From JAGQPD01 sp020426865 (GTDB lineage Bacteria > Planctomycetota > Planctomycetia > Pirellulales > Pirellulaceae), in assembly GCA_041399065.1 (NCBI GenBank), contig JAWKTN010000001.1, forward strand, positions 1,240,001 through 1,304,000: a DNA stretch of 64,000 nt. Direction: 5' to 3'. Under the pieces are notes generated by a model. That model saw only the letters and a list, made by a program, of their open reading frames with translations, did no database searches and was not told the origin of the DNA. The position numbers were made by a program, and so were the translations under genes. Below, one piece after another: positions 8,683 to 17,951 of this stretch (position 1 is its first letter; every line of letters starts with the position of its first letter).

Positions 8683-10048
8683 AGGACGAAGTCACCTCCG
8701 TGCTGTTGGTCGCACTCAATGTTTGTGCCAGGGCATCGATTTGTTGTTTCGTTCGTTGTTCGGTCACGGCGACGAGGAAGCAGTCGTCGCGTTGGGGATA
8801 CCAGGTTCCCAGGGGAACACCGGCCAGGATTCCAGCGGCCTGGGCTGTTGCCAACAATTCGGCAACGTCCCCCTGTTTATCGCGCACAACGAACTCTTTG
8901 AAGAACGGACGGTCCAACGGCAGCTCACAGCGTTCGCTGTGCGCGAGCTGTTTTGCGGCATAGTGCGACTTTTGTAGGCAGAGATCGGCGACTTGCCGCA
9001 TTCCCGTTGGACCCATCAGAGAGAGGTAGATGGCGGCGCGCAACGCGAACAGGCCCTGGTTGGTGCAGATGTTGCTCGTGGCTTTTTCGCGACGAATATG
9101 CTGTTCCCGGGTCTGCAGTGTCAGGACCCAGCAACGGCGTCCGCGACGGTCGACAGTTTGTCCGGCAATGCGACCCGGCATTCGTCGCAAGAATTCATCG
9201 CGGCAGGCCATGATGCCCAGGTACGGACCTCCGTAGGACATCGGCGAGCCCAGCGATTGGCCTTCCGCCACGGCAATGTCTGCTCCCACATCCCCCGGCC
9301 GCTTCAATCTCCCCAGGCTGATCGGATCAAAGCTGACGACCAACTTGGCGCCGCGCTCGTGCACGGCGTCAGCCAGCGGTCTGAGATCTTCAACGCAACC
9401 AAAGAAATTCGGATTCTGGACGATCAAGCAAGCCGTTTGGTCATCCAGTTGCCGTGCGATTGCCTCCGCCGTTGCTGTCCCTTCCGGACAGGTGATTGTC
9501 TCCAGCGTCGTGTCCAGGTTCTCCAGATACGTCTGCAAGATCTGCCGGTAGTGGGGATGGACCGAATCAAGCACGGCGATCTTTCCCAACCGCCGTGTGA
9601 CGGTCATGCACATAAGCGCTGCTTCCGCCACGGAACTCCCGCCTTCGTACAAGCTGGCGTTGGAAACGTCCATGCCCGTCAATTGACAGATCAATGTCTG
9701 ATACTCAAACATCGCTTGCAGATTGCCTTGACTGACCTCCGGTTGGTACGGCGTATACGACGTGTAAAACTCACCACGCGACGCCAACATGTCGACCGCG
9801 GCCGGAATGAAGTGGTCGTAACTGCCGGCTCCCAGGAAACAAACGGAGTCCTGCGCGTGCATGTTCCTCCCCGCCAACTGACCAAGGTATTGGGTCAGTT
9901 CCAGCTCGCCCATGGCCGGTGGCAACGCCAATGACCGCTGCAGTCGCAGTTCGTCGGGAATCATCGCGAACAATTCATCAATCGATGTGGCACCCATCGC
10001 GGTCAACATTTCCCGCTGGTCATCGCGAGTATTGAATAAATAAGGCAT
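8675..10048 (-). CDS. gcvPA: glycine dehydrogenase (decarboxylating) subunit 1
   Basis: 457 residues from the ATG at 10048, which has a good Shine-Dalgarno (GAGAGGAT) directly upstream; the frame extends to 10123 but without a ribosome site. N-terminal half of the split P-protein: family features include FLGAGSYDHFIPA, SYTPYQPEVSQG and NASLYEGGSSVAEA. It forms an alpha2beta2 tetramer with GcvPB. Gene order gcvH-gcvPA-gcvPB with tight spacing shows one operon. Confidence 0.97.
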   Translation of the reverse strand: MPYLFNTRDDQREMLTAMGATSIDELFAMIPDELRLQRSLALPPAMGELELTQYLGQLAGRNMHAQDSVCFLGAGSYDHFIPAAVDMLASRGEFYTSYTPYQPEVSQGNLQAMFEYQTLICQLTGMDVSNASLYEGGSSVAEAALMCMTVTRRLGKIAVLDSVHPHYRQILQTYLENLDTTLETITCPEGTATAEAIARQLDDQTACLIVQNPNFFGCVEDLRPLADAVHERGAKLVVSFDPISLGRLKRPGDVGADIAVAEGQSLGSPMSYGGPYLGIMACRDEFLRRMPGRIAGQTVDRRGRRCWVLTLQTREQHIRREKATSNICTNQGLFALRAAIYLSLMGPTGMRQVADLCLQKSHYAAKQLAHSERCELPLDRPFFKEFVVRDKQGDVAELLATAQAAGILAGVPLGTWYPQRDDCFLVAVTEQRTKQQIDALAQTLSATNSTEVTSSYA

Positions 10049-10103
10049 TAAAATCCTCTCGCTCGTGTCAACGCGTGGCACGGTCAGTGCAATGTAATGC
10101 GAT

Positions 10104-10502
10104 CTAGTGCGATTCTTCCGCACATTGACGCAGGTAGGCAGCGTGATCCATCAGCCCGTCCAGCGAGGCTTCGTCCGTGATCCGGATCTTCGTGATCCAG
10201 CCCTTTCCGTAGGGATCGCTATTGAGCGTCTCCAACGCGTTGGGCAAATCTTCATTGACCTCCAGTACCTCGCCCGTCACAGGACTGTAGATGTCGCTAA
10301 CTGCCTTGACCGATTCAATTTCACCCATCGGTTCGCCAGCGGTCACCGTACGGCCGGCGGTTGGCAATTCCATGAATACCAGGTCCGTCAACTGTTCCAC
10401 CGCGAATGCCGAGATGCCTATCGTGGCCACCTTGACTCCATTGTCGGAAGAAATGTGGACCCATTCATGAGTCTTATTGTAAAGTAGTTCCTCGGGCTTC
10501 AT
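10104..10502 (-). CDS. gcvH: glycine cleavage system H protein
   Basis: 132 residues. Small lipoyl carrier that shuttles the aminomethyl group from P- to T-protein and is reoxidised by dihydrolipoamide dehydrogenase (not encoded here). The lipoylated lysine is K66 in the motif GEIESVKAVSD. The N-terminal KTHEWV and the SPVTGEVLEVN segment are standard. It lies between gcvT (68-base gap) and gcvPA (55-base gap). The ligase that would modify it is at the end of the same operon. Confidence 0.97.
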   Translation of the reverse strand: MKPEELLYNKTHEWVHISSDNGVKVATIGISAFAVEQLTDLVFMELPTAGRTVTAGEPMGEIESVKAVSDIYSPVTGEVLEVNEDLPNALETLNSDPYGKGWITKIRITDEASLDGLMDHAAYLRQCAEESH

Positions 10503-10570
10503 GGCGTCCTCGCGAAATCTTGTTTGACGACGATCGTTGTAATCTTAACGTGGTTCCAATGGGTGGTCCA

Positions 10571-11758
10571 TCAACCGGACCGACTATAAAACGGTAGCGA
10601 CACGCACGTGGCGTTCTCTTGCTTGCCCCGGATATCCACCTGCAGCAAATCTCCAGTGCTCGCATGCCGCTGAGGGACATACGCCATCGCAATGGACTTA
10701 CCCAGCGTCGGCGAATATGTGCCGCTGGTGACTTCGCCTACTGATACGCCAGCCGCAAGCACCGGGTAGTGTTCACGTGGCGCGCGACGCCCCGCAACTT
10801 CCAGGCCGACGCGAATCATCGCGTCTTGATCTCCGTCGCGGCGTTGTTTGAGCCTGGCCAACGCATCGCGGCCACAAAATTGGCGTCCTTCCAGATTCAC
10901 CGCAAACGCTAATCCCGCTTGGTACGGATCGATCGACTCGCTTAGCTCGTGCCCATACAGCGGCATCGCCGCTTCCAATCGCAATGTATCCCGTGCTCCC
11001 AATCCCGCCGCCGCCACGCCCCGCGTCTGGCCATGGTCCATCAGGGATTCCCAAATCGATACGGCTTCGACCGCCGGTGCAATGATCTCACAACCATCTT
11101 CGCCCGTGTATCCTGTCCTGCTAACCGTCCACAGACTTCCGTTCGGCGCCGTCAGCACTTGGCCTGTGTAAAACGGCATCGATCGCAAATCCTGCCCCAC
11201 GATCAACTCGGCCAATTCCAGTGCCCGTGGCCCCTGAACCGCAATCATGCAGGTCCGTTCGGTCTGGTCCAGAAACTCCACATGACCGCTCGCTGGTGCA
11301 CGTTCCCCGCGCGACTCCGACAAGTGGCGGCGAATCACCGTCGCGATCTTCTCGCGATTGCTGGCATTGACCACCATCTGCCAAGTTCCCTGATTGGGTG
11401 CCCCCTGACCGGACGGGCCATCCAAATGGTAAACCAATACATCGTCCAAGATGCCGCCTTGTTCGTTGGCAACGAGAGCATACCGGATCCGACCCGGTTT
11501 CAGATCCGTGACGCGTCGCGTTACGATGCGATCCAAGAACGCGGCGACCTCCATCGAATCACCATTCGTACCGCGGAACAAGAATCGCCCCATATGGGAT
11601 ACGTCGAACAGCGAACAGGCCGTGCGCGTGGCAACATGTTCGTCGACGATCGAACGATACTGTACCGGCATGGACCAACCGGCGAAGTCGACCATGCGTC
11701 CGCCGTTCGCTGTGTGCCAACCGTGCAACGGTGTTTGCCGAAGTTCCGGTGAATTCAT
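10571..11758 (-). CDS. gcvT: glycine cleavage system aminomethyltransferase (T protein)
   Basis: 395 residues from the ATG at 11758 (MNSPELRQTPLHGWH); the open frame continues to 11860 without family resemblance. It transfers the methylene group from aminomethyl-lipoyl-GcvH to tetrahydrofolate, releasing ammonia. Recognisable elements are MVDFAGWSMPVQY, FDVSHMGR, and SRTGYTGEDGCEI, with the C-terminal TSGTYSPTLGKSIAMAYVP. First gene of the gcvT-H-PA-PB-lplA operon. The 177-base leader between the rnr stop and this start was inspected for a glycine riboswitch and none was recognised. Confidence 0.97.
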   Translation of the reverse strand: MNSPELRQTPLHGWHTANGGRMVDFAGWSMPVQYRSIVDEHVATRTACSLFDVSHMGRFLFRGTNGDSMEVAAFLDRIVTRRVTDLKPGRIRYALVANEQGGILDDVLVYHLDGPSGQGAPNQGTWQMVVNASNREKIATVIRRHLSESRGERAPASGHVEFLDQTERTCMIAVQGPRALELAELIVGQDLRSMPFYTGQVLTAPNGSLWTVSRTGYTGEDGCEIIAPAVEAVSIWESLMDHGQTRGVAAAGLGARDTLRLEAAMPLYGHELSESIDPYQAGLAFAVNLEGRQFCGRDALARLKQRRDGDQDAMIRVGLEVAGRRAPREHYPVLAAGVSVGEVTSGTYSPTLGKSIAMAYVPQRHASTGDLLQVDIRGKQENATCVSLPFYSRSG

Positions 11759-11879
11759 GCTCGGAGCTGTCCAAGTAACAAGACGCGAAAAACTGGGGAT
11801 TGTCGGCCGGTCTCGCCTTGATGTTCGTTCCCACGCCGCACACCTGAAGATTCTAGACAATCAGGCCGTGTTTGCCAGG

Positions 11880-11904
11880 GCACGGCGATGGGGGCTGGCC
11901 GTGC
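11880..11904 (-). terminator. GC-rich hairpin after rnr
   Basis: Arms GCACGGC (11880-11886) and GCCGTGC (11898-11904) form a 7-bp perfect stem with an 11-base loop, about 30 bases beyond the rnr stop and ahead of gcvT. No T-run follows, so it may be a weak terminator or a leader structure of the gcv operon. Confidence 0.3.
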
Positions 11905-11935
11905 GGATGGCGGATTCTGTGCGATTCTGCCGTGA

Positions 11936-14290
11936 TTACCGCCTGCGTTTCTTTTTGCGTCCTTTCCCGGAGGCTCGTCGTTGATCCGACGATGCCCCAC
12001 GGGCCCGCCCATCTTTTGCCGAACGTCTTTTCTTGCCTGCCCCGGTTCCCGGCTGCCAATCCTCGCGTTTGTTTCCGTTTTCCCGCCCACGCTTTGCGGT
12101 TCCAGATCGCCGGGCATCTGTTTGCTCAGAACGACGCTTCGAGGGCGGCTTGCGGTCGCGTTCGACGAGTTGGAAATCCAGTTCACGTCGTTCCATGTCG
12201 ACATGAGCGACGGCCACGCGAACGACGTCCCCCAAACGGAAGCCGCGTCCCCGCCGGCCCACCAGCGAATGGGATGTCGGTTCGTAGTCGTAGTAGTCAT
12301 CGTCCATGGTCTCAATCGCGACGAGGCCTTCGGCCGGGATCTCTGTCCCTTGCACAAACATCCCGAACGATTCCACGCCCGTTACCACGGCGTCCATCTG
12401 CTCGCCAATCCGTTGCTGGAAATAGAGCAACAACTTCAACTTCGTCAGTTCTCGTTCAGCCTCCTCAGCCCGTTGCTCGCGTTGTGAGCAATGATCGCCA
12501 AGAGACACTAACGCGTCGTAGTGCAGCGTTGGCTTACGATGGCAGAACAGGTCGTCCAGCAACCGGTGGATCGTAAGATCCGGATAACGGCGAATGGGTG
12601 ACGTGAAGTGACAATAGGTGGGACTGGCCAGCGCGTAATGTCCTTCGTCCTCGGGGGAATAGACCGCCTTCTGCATGCTGCGGAGAACGGCATAGTTGAC
12701 GGCCGCTTGTTCCGGCTGCCCCTCGACCGCTGCCAGCACCCGCTTGATCTCAAATCGATCCTCCATGCTTTCCACCGGAATTTTCAGTTGCCGAACGAAG
12801 GCGGTCAGCTGGTGCAATTTTCGCGGATCGGGATTGCCATGTACGCGTCGCAAGAAGTCGAACTCGCGGTCTCGCAACAGTGTTGCCACCGCTTCGTTGG
12901 CCGACAACATGAACTCTTCGATAATCTGATGGCTTTCGGTGTATTCGGTTTTCGAGGCCCCCGTGACGCGCCCGTCGCGGTCGAGTTCCAGCTTGATCTC
13001 GGGCATGTTCAGTTCCAGGGCCCCTCGCGTCATCCGGCGTTTGCGCAGGATCATTGCCAGTTCATGCATGTCGGCGACAAGCTGATCGACGGCGGGTGTC
13101 AGGCGTTCTTTCCAGCGTTTGGGTTTGGCCAGATAGTCGTCGATCTCTTCGTACGTGAAACGTCGGCAGCTGCGAATGGCGGCGGCACACGGTTCGGACC
13201 CAATCGGGATCCCTTCGCCAGTGAACTCGATGAACACCGATTTCGTGTACCGCACCTTGTCCGGTTGCAGGCTGGCCAGATTATTGGAGATGATCTCCGG
13301 GAGCATGGGAATCACGCGGTCCGGCAAGTAAATGCTCGTTGCGCGCTCGCGGGCTTCTCGGTCGAGCGGGGACTTGGAGGGCACGAAGTGCGAGACGTCG
13401 GCGATGTGCACGCCCAGTTCCCAGTGCCCATTTTCCAAACGCCGCAGCGAAATCGCATCGTCGAAATCGCGCGCGTCGACCGGATCGATGGTAATGATGG
13501 TCAAGTCCGTCAAGTCGCGTCGATCGGGACCAATCGATTCGTCGAAGGCGTCGGCGGCATCGCGCGCGGCTTGGAGGACATCTTCGGGAAAATCGCCGGG
13601 GAGGTCGAACTCGTGCTGGATCAACAGCGAGTCGACACCTGGTTTGGCGTGATCGCCTAGCACTTTCGTGATCACTCCTTCGCCGGAACGTCGCGGTCCG
13701 GGAAATCGCACCATTTCGATCACGACCTTGTCATCGGGGCGAACGTTTTTGGCGCCGGGATCTCCCACGTAGACCGCCTGAGGGAACAGATTGCCGTCGA
13801 CCTGGACGAATCCGGCATTGTCCTGTTCGAAATACGTGCCAACAAAGTTGTGGGTGCGGCGGGTGAGGACCTCAATGATCTCGCCGGAAATCCGGGTTTC
13901 AAAGCCCCGTTTGCGTCGCCGTATGGCGACGGAGACGCGATCGCCCGTGGCGGCGTCGCCACTGCGATCAGCGGGCACGAAAATGTCGTCTTCGCGCGAC
14001 GCCGGACGTTTTTTTCCGTCCGGGCGTACAAATCCGTATCCCCCGACCGTGCGATGGAAAACGCCGACCACTTCATGTTGGCTGGCAGTCGCCGGCATCA
14101 CCAGATGCTTGACTCCGAAGCGAAGTTTGCCTTGCCGCACAAGGCTCTTAATCGTCGACTTCAATTGCGGCAGAGAGTCGCGATCGATCCCCAGTTTCTT
14201 GGCGATCACGCGAGGTTTGACCGGATGGTACTTTGAGCTGTTAACGTGTTTGAGAATACGTGTTGCTAGTTCTTGTTCTGTTTCTGACAT
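11936..14290 (-). CDS. rnr: ribonuclease R (RNB family 3'-5' exoribonuclease)
   Basis: 784 residues. Degrades structured RNA processively from the 3' end. Order of domains: N-terminal winged-helix (about 1-70), cold-shock/OB domains (about 75-230), RNB catalytic domain (about 255-590) with the metal-binding Asp cluster in DPVDARDFDDAISL, S1 domain (about 630-715, IGEQMDAVVTGVESFGMFV), and a very basic tail (about 720-784) rich in Lys/Arg that ends KGRKKKRRR. The tail matches the known basic end of RNase R, used for RNA or ribosome contact. The start is 11 bases after the stop of the OB/HD nuclease gene, so the two nucleases are probably one transcript. Confidence 0.96.
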   Translation of the reverse strand: MSETEQELATRILKHVNSSKYHPVKPRVIAKKLGIDRDSLPQLKSTIKSLVRQGKLRFGVKHLVMPATASQHEVVGVFHRTVGGYGFVRPDGKKRPASREDDIFVPADRSGDAATGDRVSVAIRRRKRGFETRISGEIIEVLTRRTHNFVGTYFEQDNAGFVQVDGNLFPQAVYVGDPGAKNVRPDDKVVIEMVRFPGPRRSGEGVITKVLGDHAKPGVDSLLIQHEFDLPGDFPEDVLQAARDAADAFDESIGPDRRDLTDLTIITIDPVDARDFDDAISLRRLENGHWELGVHIADVSHFVPSKSPLDREARERATSIYLPDRVIPMLPEIISNNLASLQPDKVRYTKSVFIEFTGEGIPIGSEPCAAAIRSCRRFTYEEIDDYLAKPKRWKERLTPAVDQLVADMHELAMILRKRRMTRGALELNMPEIKLELDRDGRVTGASKTEYTESHQIIEEFMLSANEAVATLLRDREFDFLRRVHGNPDPRKLHQLTAFVRQLKIPVESMEDRFEIKRVLAAVEGQPEQAAVNYAVLRSMQKAVYSPEDEGHYALASPTYCHFTSPIRRYPDLTIHRLLDDLFCHRKPTLHYDALVSLGDHCSQREQRAEEAERELTKLKLLLYFQQRIGEQMDAVVTGVESFGMFVQGTEIPAEGLVAIETMDDDYYDYEPTSHSLVGRRGRGFRLGDVVRVAVAHVDMERRELDFQLVERDRKPPSKRRSEQTDARRSGTAKRGRENGNKREDWQPGTGAGKKRRSAKDGRARGASSDQRRASGKGRKKKRRR

Positions 14291-14301
14291 ACTTTGGTTA
14301 T

Positions 14302-15306
14302 CTATGTTCTCCTGGTCTCCGTGTTCGACGGAGAGTTGGGCGGTAGGCCCTTGTAAAGTTTTCGACCAATATTGGCGTGATAGACGGTCCAGGGACTGTC
14401 CGAATTGACGTCTTCGGCCATCAACTGCGAAAAACTGTGAATCTTGGCATCCAGGTCGTCCAATTGATGCAGAGCGATGGCCTCCAATGTCATCGGGACT
14501 TTCGGGCTGCCAAATTCAAGCTTGCCGTGGTGGCTGACAATCATATGCTTCAAACGAGACGCCAGTTCGTCCGGGAACGGCTCCCCCTGCAATTCTTCGA
14601 CTTTGGCCAGACGTTGTTCCAGAATGCAAACCCCCATCACCAGATGCCCGACCAACTGTCCCTCGGTCGTATAGGCCAGGTCGCGATCGTAATGCAGTTC
14701 ATCGATCTTGCCGATGTCGTGCAGGAACGCTCCCATTAACAGCAAATCGCCATCCAGCTGCGGATAAAGTGGTGCCACCAGCCGAACCAATTCCAGCAAA
14801 TTGACGACGTGTTCCAGCAGTCCACCGCGATACGCATGGTGGTTCTTCACCGCGGCGGGTGCGGCAGTGAATTTTTCCATAAACGTATCATCTGACAGAA
14901 ATATGTCTGCGAGGCTGCGGAGATTGATCTCTTCGATCGATCGCAACAGTTGCGTCAAGCGTTGCAGCAGACGATCGGCATCCGCTACCGATAGCTGCAT
15001 GAAATCCTCTTCGTTGATCGAACCCTGCTCGGCTGTTTCAATGTGATTGACAATCACCTGCATCGCGCCGTTGTAGACCTGGGCGACCCCTTCGACACGG
15101 ACATAGTCGCCGTTGTCAAAGGTGTTGGCCATCCGTTCGTTGGCGTTCCACATCATGGCATTGACCGTCCCGGTGCGGTCGCTCAAACGCATTTGCAGAT
15201 ACAAATTGCCATTGCGGTTCTTACGCAGCTGCTTGTCGCTGACGACAAAGATGTCGTCAACGTTCTCTCGTTCGGAAAGATCACTCAAAAACTGTTTGTT
15301 GGCCAT
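14302..15306 (-). CDS. YhaM-like OB-fold/HD-domain 3'-5' exoribonuclease
   Basis: 334 residues. The N-terminal OB fold (residues about 15-95, LYLQMRLSDRTGTVNAMMW) is followed by an HD-type metal-dependent phosphohydrolase domain (about 150-300) with KNHHAYRGGLLEHV, LLLMGAFLHDIGKIDEL and HMIVSHHGKLEFGSP supplying the His and Asp ligands. This is the YhaM/CBF1 arrangement; YhaM of Bacillus is a 3'-5' exonuclease. It directly precedes rnr, consistent with a shared role in RNA turnover. Confidence 0.88.
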   Translation of the reverse strand: MANKQFLSDLSERENVDDIFVVSDKQLRKNRNGNLYLQMRLSDRTGTVNAMMWNANERMANTFDNGDYVRVEGVAQVYNGAMQVIVNHIETAEQGSINEEDFMQLSVADADRLLQRLTQLLRSIEEINLRSLADIFLSDDTFMEKFTAAPAAVKNHHAYRGGLLEHVVNLLELVRLVAPLYPQLDGDLLLMGAFLHDIGKIDELHYDRDLAYTTEGQLVGHLVMGVCILEQRLAKVEELQGEPFPDELASRLKHMIVSHHGKLEFGSPKVPMTLEAIALHQLDDLDAKIHSFSQLMAEDVNSDSPWTVYHANIGRKLYKGLPPNSPSNTETRRT

Positions 15307-15711
15307 GCGAATAAATCCGTTTGGCTGGCATGAGAAATGTCGTCACTCGGACGTCCGCCATGTCCTCGCCGTACAATGCCAGAGCTTTAAGGTATGGATG
15401 ATGGCGTGTGCATACTGGCACGAGTCGCCCCGCCGACTATCGTCCCATCACGGGCGGCCCCGCGGACGACGATTCCGGCGCCTGGTGCAGTGAAGCTCAC
15501 CGCGTTATCCCAATGTCATGCGTTCGCAATTGGCGGCGGAGTCGTTCAGCGAAAGAACGAATTTCTATTGATTCTAGCCCAATTCCGGCCACCGGCAAGT
15601 GGAAACTCGACTCCCATCCCCGAAGATTTCACATTAAAATGCTCCCTTTTGCTGATCGCCCCGTTGATCATTGCCTACTTGCTGCACCTCCGCCACCTTG
15701 AAGGAATAACC

Positions 15712-17241
15712 ATGGCCAAACAGCCTGCCAGTGCCATCCAACCCACCCGTGCCGACGACTACCCGCAATGGTATCAGGCCGTCATTAAAGCTGCTGACCT
15801 GGCGGAAGAATCCGGCGTCCGCGGTTGTATGGTGATCAAACCCTGGGGATACGCGATCTGGGAACGGATGCAGCAGGTGCTCGACCGGATGTTCAAAGAA
15901 ACCGGTCATGAAAACGCTTACTTCCCCCTGTTTATTCCCCTCAGCTACCTCGAAAAAGAAGCGGAACACGTGGAGGGATTCGCCAAGGAATGTGCCGTCG
16001 TGACACACCATCGGCTGGAACCGAACCCCGAGGGTGGCCTGCGGCCGGCCGGGCCCCTGGAAGAACCGCTGGTCGTCCGCCCCACCAGCGAAACGATTAT
16101 CGGCAGCATGTACGCCAAGTGGGTCCAATCCTACCGCGATCTTCCCATCCTGATCAACCAGTGGGCCAACGTCGTCCGCTGGGAGATGCGCACTCGCTTG
16201 TTTCTGCGAACCGCAGAGTTTCTCTGGCAGGAAGGACACACCGTCCACGCGACTGACACGGAGGCACTCGAAGAAACTCGCAAGATCCTCGACGTCTACG
16301 CCACTTTCGCGCAGGATTATATGGCGATGCCGGTTATTTGCGGCGAAAAGACCGCCGGCGAGCGCTTCCCCGGCGCCGTCTCCACGCTCAGTATCGAAGC
16401 CATGATGCAGGATCGCAAAGCCTTGCAGGCTGGGACCTCGCACTTTCTCGGTCAGAACTTCTCCCGGGCTCAAGAAATCAAGTTCCAAGATCAAAACGGC
16501 CGGGAAGTCTACGCCTGGACCACCTCGTGGGGTGTTTCCACTCGATTGGTCGGCGCGCTGATCATGACACACAGCGACGATGACGGACTCGTCCTCCCCC
16601 CGCGACTGGCGCCCAAACACGTCGTCATTCTCCCCATCTACCGCAACGACGAAGAACGCTCGCTGGTTTTGGAGTATTGTCGCTCGTTAAGTGCGGAAAT
16701 CGGCCAGCAACGTTTCGCCGACGAATCGGTGCAGGTTTCGATCGACGATCGTGATCTTCGCGGCGGTGAAAAGGCCTGGCAACACGTCAAACGCGGCGTC
16801 CCCATTCGCTTGGAGATCGGTCCCCGCGATGTCGCCAATCAAGCCGTCTTCATGGCCCGACGCGACCTCCCAGCCAGTGAAAAGTCCAGTAAAGTCGCCA
16901 TGCCCCGCGACCAGTTTGTGGCGCAAGTCTCCGGGCTGCTGCAACAAATGCAACAGGCCTTCTTCGATCGAGCCCTGAAGCTGCGCGAAGACAATACATG
17001 TTCGATCGATTCCCTCGACGATTTTCGCCAGTACTTCACTCCCGCCGATCCCGATCGACCCGAGATTCACGGCGGCTTCGCCCTGTGCCACTGGAGCGAA
17101 AGCCCCGAAGTCAATGAGCTGCTCAAAGAACTTAGGGTCACGATCCGCTGCATCCCGCTCGAAGGAGCCGCCGAACCTGGGACGTGCATCTTTACCGGCA
17201 GACCCAGCCAGGGGAGGGCGGTCTTCGCCAAAGCTTATTGA
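15712..17241 (+). CDS. proS: prolyl-tRNA synthetase, archaeal/eukaryotic type
   Basis: 509 residues from the ATG at 15712, preceded by AAGGAATAACC as ribosome site; the long upstream in-frame extension to 15394 has no family match. Charges tRNA-Pro. Class II motif 2 is visible (VRWEMRTRLFLRTAEFLWQEGHT) and the short length, without the editing INS insertion of E. coli ProRS, plus the C-terminal end in Tyr (FAKAY), mark the archaeal/eukaryotic-like (type 3) enzyme. The end overlaps the convergent gene by 7 bases, so there is no room for a terminator. Confidence 0.95.
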   Translation: MAKQPASAIQPTRADDYPQWYQAVIKAADLAEESGVRGCMVIKPWGYAIWERMQQVLDRMFKETGHENAYFPLFIPLSYLEKEAEHVEGFAKECAVVTHHRLEPNPEGGLRPAGPLEEPLVVRPTSETIIGSMYAKWVQSYRDLPILINQWANVVRWEMRTRLFLRTAEFLWQEGHTVHATDTEALEETRKILDVYATFAQDYMAMPVICGEKTAGERFPGAVSTLSIEAMMQDRKALQAGTSHFLGQNFSRAQEIKFQDQNGREVYAWTTSWGVSTRLVGALIMTHSDDDGLVLPPRLAPKHVVILPIYRNDEERSLVLEYCRSLSAEIGQQRFADESVQVSIDDRDLRGGEKAWQHVKRGVPIRLEIGPRDVANQAVFMARRDLPASEKSSKVAMPRDQFVAQVSGLLQQMQQAFFDRALKLREDNTCSIDSLDDFRQYFTPADPDRPEIHGGFALCHWSESPEVNELLKELRVTIRCIPLEGAAEPGTCIFTGRPSQGRAVFAKAY

Positions 17242-17951
17242 CGTCGTGCCAATTTCAGTCGGCCGTCTTCCCCGACGACGATTGCCGGTTCGGGTTTGAC
17301 GTAGCTGCCGGACGCTGTCTTCTCAGTATTCGCACGTAGCATTAGTACCAACTTCAGCGAGTCCTTGAGAAACTGTTCGAGCTGTGTCGCGGCAACCGTA
17401 TGGTTGTTGCCATAGACTATCACCGATTTTCCGTTGCACTCGAACGACCACCACGAGTGCGATCGCAGATGATCGGTCAACGGCTCGTCGAAGACCTGTC
17501 GCACGAATTCAGAATCGGCAGCATTAACGAGAAACTTTTTGTTGAATTCAGCTGACACGTACACCAGTTCGCCCTGATGGGCTTGAGAAAATACGCCATT
17601 GGGATGCATGGAGCAAACCGGCAAACAAAAATCTTCACTCGTCAGGTACGCCACGGTGTTGCTCATTGGCACACGGTGCCTGCCAGCGCCCCTGGAGTAG
17701 CAAAACTCGAACAGCTTGAATTCGATCCCACTGGCTTCACCTTCCATACAGTTGCGAATCGTCCGGCCGGTCCCTTGCGATGCCATTTCAAAGTCATCGA
17801 CCAAATGCAACAAATGCGCGGTGGGCAGAAACGTCAGCCCCATTCGCTCGGCAAGGGCAGCAACCGCGCGTTGGCGATAGTTCTGTTGCACGACGACCGC
17901 CGCAAAGACGGCCGCCAATAGGGCAACAATGACGATCGGTCCTGCGAACAT
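17235..17951 (-). CDS. hypothetical membrane-anchored protein
   Basis: 238 residues, no named family recognised. A single N-terminal membrane segment (about residues 4-22, rich in Val/Ala) anchors a soluble domain. Patterns such as AVAALAERMGLTF, GRTIRNCMEG, FEFCYSRG and KSVIVYGNNHTVAATQLEQFLKDSLKL resemble small planctomycete membrane proteins with a DUF3137-like fold, but this is a guess. Transcribed towards proS with a 7-base tail-to-tail overlap. Confidence 0.55.
   Translation of the reverse strand: MFAGPIVIVALLAAVFAAVVVQQNYRQRAVAALAERMGLTFLPTAHLLHLVDDFEMASQGTGRTIRNCMEGEASGIEFKLFEFCYSRGAGRHRVPMSNTVAYLTSEDFCLPVCSMHPNGVFSQAHQGELVYVSAEFNKKFLVNAADSEFVRQVFDEPLTDHLRSHSWWSFECNGKSVIVYGNNHTVAATQLEQFLKDSLKLVLMLRANTEKTASGSYVKPEPAIVVGEDGRLKLARRQ

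Noticed and set aside
11759..11935. Possible glycine riboswitch before gcvT
   Set aside because: The expected conserved purine-rich core and tandem aptamer pattern were not found on the coding strand; only a GC-rich hairpin near the rnr end is visible.
12608..13660. 350-residue open frame on the plus strand
   Set aside because: Antisense to rnr, no recognisable fold or ribosome site.
15634..16620. 328-residue open frame on the minus strand
   Set aside because: Antisense to proS, no family features; a consequence of high GC codon third positions.
17235..17241. Overlap of proS and the convergent gene as a sign of a wrong stop
   Set aside because: Both C-termini look natural (FAKAY for ProRS, RLKLARRQ for the other) and a 7-base tail overlap is common in compact regions.
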